Position numbers and translations under genes: made by a program
DNA from: Chitinophagaceae bacterium
Lineage (GTDB): Bacteria > Bacteroidota > Bacteroidia > Chitinophagales > Chitinophagaceae
Assembly: GCA_016720565.1 (NCBI GenBank)
Contig: JADKKJ010000011.1
Location: 1,116,001-1,180,000 of the forward strand
Direction: 5' to 3'
Length of the DNA stretch: 64,000 nucleotides
Part shown: positions 1 through 7,708 of the stretch, one piece after another
Position numbering within the stretch: position 1 is the stretch's first letter
Layout of the letters: every line of letters starts with the position of its first letter
Notes under the pieces: generated by a model
The model's database searches: none
What the model saw: only the letters and a program-made list of their open reading frames with translations
Told to the model about the DNA's origin: nothing

Positions 1-1916
1 ATTTTTCCGCAGTATATAAGCGGATTCACGACGAAGGTTGAAATTGGGATCATTGGCTCCAATACGGGTGAAGAATACCTGGGTGGAATCATCGCAGATC
101 GTACTGATGGTATAGAATTGTTTATCCTGCAGGAAAGTAAACTGGCTGAAAGGAAGTTTCACCATTGCTTCTGCTTCTTTCCAGAGGAATTGATATCCAT
201 TCTTTTTTCCCAGCACATTCATTTTATCCTGCGCCGCCTGGTACTTGAAATTGGTTTGTATCAGGGTGCCACAATAATTAAATGGAAGGTCATACTGGTG
301 CTCATTGCCGGCCTTTAACTGGAATATATCCAACAGAATAGGTTTACGCTCATCAGGAAGCGTTATCATATAAAGGCTTCTTTGCATGGCAACTCCTTTA
401 TAGGCCTGGTCATCCTTAGCCGCTATCACCTGAACTTTTGGCTCATGGATATTTCCAAAAATTCTTACCGGGTGATGTTCTTCACTGAGCGCTTCGTTCC
501 CATTATAATGACTGGTCTCATCCACCGTTACGGTATTATGGGCAATGGTTTGCTGGGTATAGGTTTTGGTCTCCGGCAGATAGCGCCCGCCCCATTTTTG
601 TTCTATACCGATAAAGCGGGCTGCGCCATAATCCTGTATGATCTCATGGCCATTATCGTAAAGATTGATATTAAGTTTATCAAAATGTCCATGGGCCATG
701 CCATGGGAGCTGTATTTAAAGATCAGCGAGGTAAGATCTTCGTCTTTGCCGGAACGTAAAATGCTTACCCCTCCTTTATCTCCTTTGGCGCCATCTGTAA
801 ATTCCATAGATCTATATGGATAGTAGGCTGGAATGTTCTTTGAATTCTTTAATGCAGAAGAAATTCCCACTCCACCTGGACATAGCACTACACGTCCCTG
901 CGCTTTGGCAACCGGTAAATAGGCTTTATCTGCTCCATAGACCTGCCAGGCAATATCAATGGCATAGACCAGTTCACTGGAATTATAGGTCTTTTCTTTC
1001 AGCGCGTCATTGTAACTGAAGAAACCACCATTCAGGTTGGTCTGCTGTAAGGCGCCATCCAGTGCTTTTTCAATACCTGGTTGCGGTATTGGAATATTTT
1101 CTTCTGCGGCTGGTGATTATTGATGGCCTGCGCAAATAAATAAAAGGGAAGGATCGCATACCGCGTGTAATATGGTCCTTCATTATAATATCCATCCGGC
1201 GAAAAAAGTCCATCTATCTGTGCCAGGAAACCGGCCTTCCCGTTTTTATCCGATCCATACAATGCTTTTTGCAGGTATTCGTCATTGTCGGTGGCAATGC
1301 CTACAATTCCAACTCCGGCGCAGGCCCATACAGCATGGTTATGTATCAGGTCGAACCAGCTTTTAAGATCCCTGGTGAAATAATCCACTTCCGGCTTAAA
1401 GGCTCCTTCAGCAATGGTCTTCCTTTCTGCAGGACTCAGGTAATTATAAATACAATCGAAGGCAAGCCCGGTATATACCAGCCAATTGGCATCATTCAGC
1501 GATTGCCAGAAAAGGTGACCGGCTGAATTGCTGGTGGCTTCGGGATGTTTTTTAAGTGTAGGATTAAGGGCCGCGTATTTAAGAAAAAGGTTTTTTACCA
1601 GCAAGGCATAACGGCTGTCTTTGGTAAGCAGGTAAAGCTGACCTGCGTTGAACATCAGAAAATAATTTGATTTATGCTGTTCGTGGGTATACCCACCGGC
1701 AGGATCTTTTGGAACGGGAACATCAATATCTTTTCCCAGCTGTGCATCTACCTGTTTTTTAATATCAGCATAGGAACTTGCAAGAAATCCGGGTTGCGTA
1801 AGTGAGGCTTTCACTTGTGCGAAATCGTTTCCTGATCCGAATGCGATCGGATGTGACTGGGCCATTGCACCTGAGCAGGCCACCAGCAATAAGAAGATAA
1901 TACCCCTGAATTTCAT
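1..1916 (-). pseudogene. PL17 oligo-alginate lyase (alginate lyase + heparinase II/III domains), frameshifted and cut by the window edge
   Basis: This enzyme should cleave alginate oligosaccharides from the end, releasing unsaturated uronate that rearranges to DEH, in the periplasm or on the outer membrane. The start at 1916 begins MKFRGIIFLLLVACSGAMAQ, which fits either a signal peptidase I (AMA-Q) or a lipobox (LVAC) reading. The N-terminal alginate-lyase domain keeps N193, H194 and Y250, with the same spacing as Asn201/His202/Tyr258 recalled for Alg17c. After VLKK (about residue 284) the frame breaks in an A5 tract (plus-strand T5 at 1066-1070) and the literal frame stops at 1032-1034. One extra A restores a reading frame open to base 1, encoding the heparinase II/III domain with SSHGMAHGHFDKLN and HNTVTVDETSHYNG. 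The frame-corrected product exceeds 635 residues; family members run to roughly 730, so only the C-terminal tail lies outside. The next gene upstream is the SDR reductase at 1955. A true pseudogene cannot be excluded. Confidence 0.85.
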
Positions 1917-1954
1917 ACAGCGCTACAATCGTTATATAGAATGGTCACTTATCT

Positions 1955-2710
1955 CTAAATAAAATAAGCGCCACCATTGATCTCCATACTTGCCCCCGTG
2001 ATATACGCGGAAGCATCACTGGCCAGGTAAAGGGCCAGGTTAGCCACATCAGCTGCTTCCCCTTCCCTGCGCAGCGGAACGGAACCCGCTACATTCCTTC
2101 TTATTTCCGGTTTGGTGAACGTATCATGGAAACTGGTATTGATCATACCCGGACTGATACAATTCACGCGAATGCCTTTTGGTCCTAATTCTTTTGCAAG
2201 TCCCCGTGTTAATGAAAGAATGGCACCTTTTGAAGTGGAATAAGCAATGGCTCCAAATCCTCCGCCATCCCTTCCAGCCTGACTGCTGAAATTAATGATC
2301 GCACTTCCTGCAGGCATAAAGGGAACAACAGCCTTGGTAACCAGGAAAGCGGATTTAATATTCAGGTTCATTACAGTATCCCAGAAAGCCTCATCCATAT
2401 CTTCCAGCAGTTTCCGGGCGACCAGTCCGCCGGTTACATTTACCAGTATATCTATATTATTACCAAATGCCTGCTGACAGGCAGTTACCACTTTGCTTAC
2501 ATCAGCTGCCTGGGTCATATCACCCTGGGCAAGCATGGCGGTGCCACCGGCGGATTCAATGGTTGCCAGTGTTTCTTTGGCAGAGGCCTCACCATGACAG
2601 TAATTAATGCAAACTTTTGCGCCGGCTTCGGCTAGTTTGATGGAGATCTGGCGACCAATATCGCGGCCACCACCAGTAACCAGGGCTACTTTACCTGAAA
2701 CAGCACTCAT
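1955..2710 (-). CDS. SDR-family oxidoreductase, probable DEH (alginate ketouronate) reductase
   Basis: This is a 251-residue classical short-chain dehydrogenase. The cofactor loop is TGGGRDIG (residues 12-19), with Asp where the second motif glycine usually sits. The catalytic set is N117, S142/S143, Y157 and K161 (YSTSK). The C terminus ends with the typical ITGASMEINGG segment. By sequence alone it could be called a FabG-like 3-oxoacyl reductase. Its position between a PL17 lyase (38 bases downstream on the same strand) and a divergent LacI-PL6 pair argues for reduction of 4-deoxy-L-erythro-5-hexoseulose uronate to KDG, as known for A1-R and FlRed. That substrate is inferred from context. 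It is probably cotranscribed with PL17, as first gene of the unit. The product is cytoplasmic. Confidence 0.85.
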   Translation of the reverse strand: MSAVSGKVALVTGGGRDIGRQISIKLAEAGAKVCINYCHGEASAKETLATIESAGGTAMLAQGDMTQAADVSKVVTACQQAFGNNIDILVNVTGGLVARKLLEDMDEAFWDTVMNLNIKSAFLVTKAVVPFMPAGSAIINFSSQAGRDGGGFGAIAYSTSKGAILSLTRGLAKELGPKGIRVNCISPGMINTSFHDTFTKPEIRRNVAGSVPLRREGEAADVANLALYLASDASAYITGASMEINGGAYFI

Positions 2711-2846
2711 ATAGCAAGTTTTTCTTGAGAAATTAAAAGATCAAAACCGGGACTGAAGAATCGGGATTTTACCGGGAATTCTTCATTTTCCATGTTAATA
2801 CTATGAACATTATTCTGCTATTCCATAGATTTTCAAGTATTTAATT

Positions 2847-2888
2847 CCGATAACCTTGCCGGGAACGTTATCGGTTATTCCCGGGAAT
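2847..2888. promoter_or_regulatory. Candidate LacI-type operator palindromes in the divergent alginate promoter region
   Basis: Between the SDR start (2710) and the LacI start (2922) lie two nested symmetric elements. CCGATAAC at 2847-2854 and its exact reverse complement GTTATCGG at 2867-2874 form an 8-bp inverted repeat with a 12-base spacer. The imperfect 16-mer at 2859-2874 is centred on a CG step (AACGTT), the usual centre of LacI/GalR operators. A 12-bp perfect palindrome, ATTCCCGGGAAT, follows at 2877-2888. Binding by the adjacent regulator is inferred. Confidence 0.5.
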
Positions 2889-2921
2889 TATTCCGGTTTA
2901 CCGGTTATTTTTACAGAAGCC

Positions 2922-3953
2922 ATGGAAAAACAAAAAACGATCAAAGACATTGCCCAGGCCCTGGGCATTTCCACTTCCACCGTTAGCCGTGCGCTTCGCG
3001 ATGCCTGGGATGTAAAGGCGGAAACCAAAAAAGCAGTAAAGGCCCTCGCGGAAAAATTCAATTACGAACCTAACCGGCTTGCGATAAGCTTGCTGAAAAG
3101 ACAAACGCATACCATTGGGGTGATCATTCCAAATCTGGATTATGTATTGGCTACCATGGTCAAGGGTATTGATGAAGTAGCATTAGAAGCCGGATATACG
3201 GTAATGGTTTGCCAGAGCGATGAAAGTTATGGAAGAGAAATAGTAAACACCAACCGCTTGCTCGATAGTTTGGTAGATGGTTTTATTTTTTCGGTGTCGA
3301 GCGAGACCAAGGTATATGAGCACATAAAAAAAATTCAAGCAAAGAAAAAACCATTGGTGCAATTTGACCGCGTGGTGAACGCCATTAAAACGCCTATTGT
3401 CCGGTTGGATAATATTGAAGGGGGTTACCAGGCAACAAAGCATCTTATTGAACAGGGATATAAGAAGATCGCCATCCTTGCGGGACCGGAGAATCTAAAT
3501 ATCAGTAATAAGAGGATGGAAGGATTTGAAAAAGCCCTGCGTGAGCATGATATCAAACTGAACAAACATTTTTCCATTCACTGCGATTTCAACCAGCAGT
3601 ATGCCTACGAAGCTACCCGTGAGTTACTGAATACACGCAATCGGCCTGATGCCATTTTCACCATCAGTGACCGAATGGCCATTGGCGCCATGCTGGCCAT
3701 CAAAGAAAAAAAACTGAACATGCCAATGGATATAGGGCTGGTAGGCTTCAATAATGAACCGGTGACCAACCTGGTCACTCCTTCCATCTCCAGTGTGGAG
3801 ATGTTTGCTTTTGAAATTGGTAAAGCCGCCGCCAAACGCTTCCTCGAGGTATTGCACAGCGAAGAAGACCTAAGTGACCAGGAGATAGTCATCAAACCTA
3901 AAATGGTTGTTCGTGAATCATCACGAAGGATCCCTCTAAAAGATATATCATGA
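2922..3953 (+). CDS. LacI/GalR-family transcriptional regulator of the alginate cluster
   Basis: The start is placed at ATG 2922 (MEKQKTIKDIAQALGIS). The open frame reaches back to a TTG at 2856, but those 22 extra residues lie across the palindromic region and precede the standard LacI N terminus. The product is 343 residues, normal for the family. It has an N-terminal helix-turn-helix (TIKDIAQALGISTSTVSRAL, residues about 6-25), a hinge, and a periplasmic-binding-protein-like effector domain beginning HTIGVIIPNLDYV. The stop overlaps the PL6 start by ATGA, so regulator and enzyme are probably translationally coupled. It likely senses an alginate breakdown product and controls both divergent arms; the effector is unknown. 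Confidence 0.92.
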   Translation: MEKQKTIKDIAQALGISTSTVSRALRDAWDVKAETKKAVKALAEKFNYEPNRLAISLLKRQTHTIGVIIPNLDYVLATMVKGIDEVALEAGYTVMVCQSDESYGREIVNTNRLLDSLVDGFIFSVSSETKVYEHIKKIQAKKKPLVQFDRVVNAIKTPIVRLDNIEGGYQATKHLIEQGYKKIAILAGPENLNISNKRMEGFEKALREHDIKLNKHFSIHCDFNQQYAYEATRELLNTRNRPDAIFTISDRMAIGAMLAIKEKKLNMPMDIGLVGFNNEPVTNLVTPSISSVEMFAFEIGKAAAKRFLEVLHSEEDLSDQEIVIKPKMVVRESSRRIPLKDIS

Positions 3954-6196
3954 GAGCAGTTTTTATTTACTTTCTGGCCAGCATTGGCCTCCTGTCAAAA
4001 AGTTTCGCGGAAAAGATCATTGTCCATACTAACAGTGAACTTAAAGCGGCTATTTCAAAAGCAAGACCCGGCGATTCAATATTGCTAACCAGTGGTAACT
4101 GGAACGACTGTTCGCTGACCATCACCTGTTCGGGTACGGCCGATTCTCCCATTACTATTTGCGGTGACAGCAAAGGAAGAACATCGCTTACAGGAAACAG
4201 TCAAATGCAGATCGGTGCCGACTATGTGAAAGTAAGTGGGCTGGTATTTGAAAAAGGGTATACGAAGAATGGCATACCCTGGGTATTTAAGGTGGGAGAT
4301 AGGCTGGCCAACCATTGCCGGGTAACCAATTGTATGATCGATGGATTCAATCCTCCTGACCGGATGGATGACCATTACTGGATATCCCTTTACGGAAAGA
4401 ATAACCAGATCGATCATTGCAGCTTTTATGATAAGACCAACCTGGGCGTATTGCTGGCCGTGATCCTGGATGATGACCGAAGCAGGCTCAATGAGCACCT
4501 GATCACGGAAAATTATTTCGGTATCCGCCGCGCGCTTGGAAGTAATGCAGGTGAGATCATCCGTGTAGGGGTTTCTCAGCATTGTACTTTTTACAGTAAT
4601 ACAAAGATCTTTAATAATGTATTCGACAATTGTGATGGCGAAGGGGAAGTGATCTCTATAAAATCCTGCGGCAACCATATGCGCGGGAATATTTTTAATA
4701 ATTGCCAGGGGGCCCTGGTCCTTCGTCATGGAAACGATAACCTGGTCGAGGGAAATGCTTTCCTGGGTAATGGCAAGGAAGGAACCGGCGGGGTGCGCAT
4801 CATCAATGAAGGGAACTGGGTGATCAATAATTTTTTCAGCAGATGCGTGGGCACTGGTTTCCGTACGCCACTTACTATCATGAACGGTGTTCCCAATTCC
4901 CCGCCTAATCGTTATCTCCCTGTTCGCGATGCCGTGATCATGAACAATACATTTTATGATTGCAGCGCATTTCATGTAGGCGAAGGAGCGGATACGGAAA
5001 GAAGCCAGGCGCCGCGGAATGTTTTTTTCCTGAATAATCTTTTTGTAAATCAAAAAGGCAATGAGCTGAGTGAAACTTATTGCGAAACAGATAGTATATA
5101 TTATATCAATAACCAGCTGGCAGGAAAATTAAATAATAAGGAAACAGGATTTTTTACAGCAGGCATAGGGATCAAAAAAATAGGGAGCCTCGATTTCCCT
5201 GTTTCCTCTTTTGCCAATACCATGCAGGACCTTCCGGCTTTCATCACTAAAAAATTGGCGAAATGGAAGAAGGGGGAACTATCCGAAAATATCGGGGCTG
5301 GAAATTTGGAATATTTTGCGGGCTTGATCAAGTTGTCTGTAAAAAAAGGTTCAACTATACCGAGACAGATCGCTATTGAAACCAGGTCCCCGATTATCAA
5401 ATGCCCCGATGCTGCTGCAGTCTATGCCGCCCTCGACAGTAAATTTTATGAAAGGCGTATTGAACTGACCGGTAACAAATACGTTTTCGACCGGTCCATA
5501 AAGGTCAATGGTATTTTGTCCATCAACGGTAATGGCAAACAACAAACTATCGCAACAGCCAACGCCCTGAAAACTGTTTTCCTGCTCACTGCATTTTCGG
5601 AGATCAGGATGGACCGGCTGCAGTGGAATTGCCAGGGCATAAGCGCTGATCATTTTATGCTGGCAGATACGGCAGGAGCTGGCATGCATTATAAGGTCAA
5701 ATTGAGCAACGCTGTATTTCAGCAGTTCAAAGGAAATAGCTTTTTTGAAGCTTCGCTGCATAGTTATTCGGATGATATTGAGTTTAGTAATACCAGATTC
5801 AGTTCCAACAAATGCATTTTGCTTAATATGGGTGCAGAGAAAGAAGATAAGGGCTACTATAGTACAGAAACCATGCGTATAAGGAATTGCCAGTTCATCG
5901 ATCACCAGGGACCCGTTCTTATTATTTACAGGGGTGGCAATGATGAAAGCACCATGGGCCCCCGTATCGATCTCTATACCAATCGCTTTTCCAATTGTAA
6001 TTCAGGTCAATCGCTGATACAATTATCAGGCGTACAATATTCGCTGGTGGCCAATAATAGTTTTTTGAATTGCAATCCCCATGGCGATATCCTGAATTAC
6101 AGGGATTGGGTAAGGGCCAGGCATTATCTGAAAAATAATTTCTACACCGGATCTGGAAAGGTCAATACCAATAAATTCCTGGTCAGCCTTCAATAA
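3950..6196 (+). CDS. PL6 alginate lyase (chondroitinase B-like), two-domain AlyGC type, secreted
   Basis: This 748-residue protein has a signal peptide (MRAVFIYFLASIGLLSKSFA) and an N-terminal parallel beta-helix of the PL6/chondroitinase-B family. The catalytic Lys238 (EVISIKSCGN) and Arg259 (LVLRHGND) are 21 residues apart, the spacing I recall for Lys220/Arg241 of AlyGC. N199, E231 and E233 fall where its calcium ligands would be. The length and the second region after about residue 480, again repetitive and beta-rich, match the two-helix AlyGC architecture rather than the short single-domain PL6 enzymes. It should depolymerise alginate (poly-G or poly-MG cannot be distinguished) in the periplasm or at the surface, feeding the PL17 enzyme. 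It overlaps the LacI stop by four bases. Confidence 0.93.
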   Translation: MRAVFIYFLASIGLLSKSFAEKIIVHTNSELKAAISKARPGDSILLTSGNWNDCSLTITCSGTADSPITICGDSKGRTSLTGNSQMQIGADYVKVSGLVFEKGYTKNGIPWVFKVGDRLANHCRVTNCMIDGFNPPDRMDDHYWISLYGKNNQIDHCSFYDKTNLGVLLAVILDDDRSRLNEHLITENYFGIRRALGSNAGEIIRVGVSQHCTFYSNTKIFNNVFDNCDGEGEVISIKSCGNHMRGNIFNNCQGALVLRHGNDNLVEGNAFLGNGKEGTGGVRIINEGNWVINNFFSRCVGTGFRTPLTIMNGVPNSPPNRYLPVRDAVIMNNTFYDCSAFHVGEGADTERSQAPRNVFFLNNLFVNQKGNELSETYCETDSIYYINNQLAGKLNNKETGFFTAGIGIKKIGSLDFPVSSFANTMQDLPAFITKKLAKWKKGELSENIGAGNLEYFAGLIKLSVKKGSTIPRQIAIETRSPIIKCPDAAAVYAALDSKFYERRIELTGNKYVFDRSIKVNGILSINGNGKQQTIATANALKTVFLLTAFSEIRMDRLQWNCQGISADHFMLADTAGAGMHYKVKLSNAVFQQFKGNSFFEASLHSYSDDIEFSNTRFSSNKCILLNMGAEKEDKGYYSTETMRIRNCQFIDHQGPVLIIYRGGNDESTMGPRIDLYTNRFSNCNSGQSLIQLSGVQYSLVANNSFLNCNPHGDILNYRDWVRARHYLKNNFYTGSGKVNTNKFLVSLQ

Positions 6197-6223
6197 AATT
6201 GAAATGATTACATTCGCCGCCAT

Positions 6224-6802
6224 ATGAACCAGGAATCAAGACTGATAGAAAGAAGCGGCAATAAATGTGAACTCTGCGAAGCTACCGAAGGCTTGAAAGT
6301 ATACGAGATCCCTCCAGCTACAGGGAATATGGAAGATGCCATCCTGGTTTGTCCCAAATGCATGGCGCAGATCGAGAAAAAAGAGGAGTTGGACAGCAGC
6401 CACTGGCAATGCCTTACCACAAGTATGTGGAGTGAAGTGATACCCGTGCAGGTCATGTCCTGGCGAATGCTGAACCGGTTGCGCAGCGAATCATGGGCAT
6501 CGGAGCAACTGGACCTGATGTATCTCGATGAGGAAAAATTAGCCTGGGCAAAAGCCAGCGGCGACCATGAAGATGACGGTTCTGTTCAGTTGCATAAAGA
6601 TTGTTTTGGCGCTATTCTGCAGAATGGAGACAATGTAGTACTCACAAAATCACTGGATGTAAAAGGATCGACCATCAATGCTAAAGTAGGCACCGTTGTG
6701 CGCAATATCCGCCTGGTAAATGATAATGTGGAGCAGATCGAAGGACGGGTGGAAGGCCAGCAGATCGTTATACTCACTAAATATCTTCGTAAGCAAGGCT
6801 AG
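6224..6802 (+). CDS. PhnA-domain zinc-ribbon protein
   Basis: This is a 192-residue cytoplasmic protein. Two CxxC pairs, C15/C18 and C43/C46, form an N-terminal zinc ribbon. The C-terminal PhnA domain contains VLTKSLDVKGSTINAKVGT and ends with GRVEGQQIVILTKYLRK, the hallmark of the family. The name comes from an old link to alkylphosphonate use, but no C-P lyase genes lie nearby, so the real role is unknown. A stop-to-start gap of five bases separates it from the next gene, and the two are probably cotranscribed. Confidence 0.88.
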   Translation: MNQESRLIERSGNKCELCEATEGLKVYEIPPATGNMEDAILVCPKCMAQIEKKEELDSSHWQCLTTSMWSEVIPVQVMSWRMLNRLRSESWASEQLDLMYLDEEKLAWAKASGDHEDDGSVQLHKDCFGAILQNGDNVVLTKSLDVKGSTINAKVGTVVRNIRLVNDNVEQIEGRVEGQQIVILTKYLRKQG

Positions 6803-6807
6803 GTCAA

Positions 6808-7659
6808 TTGCATGCCCATACACATATTGCCCTTTTATGTAACCCTCTTGCAGGAACAGGAAGAGCCAGCCTGATGGCTTCAAAACTGACCGATCATCTT
6901 CAGCAAAAACAAATAAGTTTTCAATTATTCATAGAGGAATGGCCCGCTGATCTGCATTCTTTTTCCGAAGCCTGGATCATAGGAGGAGATGGCACGGTTA
7001 ATTATTTCGTGAATAAATATCCCAATATCCCTGTACCGCTGGTGATCTTTAATGGAGGAACGGGTAATGATGTACACTGGTTATTATATGGTAATGTCAG
7101 CCTCGAGCAGCAGTTACTGCTCATTGAAAATGCAGTGCCCCGTCCTGTTGACCTTGCCACCTGCAATGACCGTTATTTTTTAAATGGTATTGGAATCGGT
7201 TTCGAAGGTGCGGTGGCAAAAGATCTTGCGGGTAAAAGGAAAAGGCCCGGCAAAGCCTCTTTCCTGATCGCCATATTAAAAAGAATATTTTTTTATACCT
7301 CCAGGCAATATCATACCGTATCTGAAGAACTAACAACCGATTCAACCTATATGATCATTGATGTGGCAAACGGGCAACGTGCCGGGGGAGGATTTCATAT
7401 TGCACCATTATCAGCCATAGATGATGGCTGGCTGGATGTGGTATTGGTAAATAAATTGCACCCGTTATTAAGATTACGATACCTGCCGGTGATAGAAAAA
7501 GGTAAACACCTTGGATTTAATTTCATTAAACATTATAAGACGAGAAGTATACTCATTACATCTGAAGAGGTGATGCTGGCCCACCTGGACGGGGAAGTAT
7601 ACAGCGGCAAAAGATTTGAGATCGGTATTTTGCCGGGACAACTATTGGTCAAGTACTAA
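6808..7659 (+). CDS. Diacylglycerol kinase-family lipid kinase (YegS/DgkB-like), TTG start
   Basis: This 283-residue protein has the family's catalytic domain: ALLCNPLAGTGRA near the N terminus (residues about 8-20), the nucleotide-binding WIIGGDGTVN, and FNGGTGNDVHW. The C-terminal part ends with LDGEVYSGKRFEI, the usual family closure. It should phosphorylate a lipid (diacylglycerol or a sphingoid base) with ATP at the inner membrane face; the substrate is not identifiable. No in-frame ATG precedes the NPLAG motif, and the next one (in ASLMASKL) would delete it. TTG at 6808 is therefore the likely start, five bases after the PhnA-like stop. A strong hairpin follows the stop. Confidence 0.85.
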   Translation: MHAHTHIALLCNPLAGTGRASLMASKLTDHLQQKQISFQLFIEEWPADLHSFSEAWIIGGDGTVNYFVNKYPNIPVPLVIFNGGTGNDVHWLLYGNVSLEQQLLLIENAVPRPVDLATCNDRYFLNGIGIGFEGAVAKDLAGKRKRPGKASFLIAILKRIFFYTSRQYHTVSEELTTDSTYMIIDVANGQRAGGGFHIAPLSAIDDGWLDVVLVNKLHPLLRLRYLPVIEKGKHLGFNFIKHYKTRSILITSEEVMLAHLDGEVYSGKRFEIGILPGQLLVKY

Positions 7660-7663
7660 TAAA

Positions 7664-7690
7664 AAAGTGGCCCCGTTCTGGGGCCACTTT
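7664..7690. terminator. Shared terminator between converging dagK-like gene and katG
   Basis: AAAGTGGCCCC pairs perfectly with GGGGCCACTTT (11 bp, 5-base loop). Read on the minus strand the hairpin is followed by a T tract (complement of the A run from 7661), so it is strongest for katG. Confidence 0.85.
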
Positions 7691-7708
7691 CAGATCATAT
7701 CTGCAGGA

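Noticed and set aside
4085..5053. 322-residue open frame antisense to the PL6 lyase
   Set aside because: It lies wholly inside a well-supported gene, has no family features and is explained by codon bias of the sense strand.
6224..6802. Phosphonate metabolism role for the PhnA-like protein
   Set aside because: No phosphonate genes are in the window and the family name is historical; only the zinc-ribbon domain call is kept.
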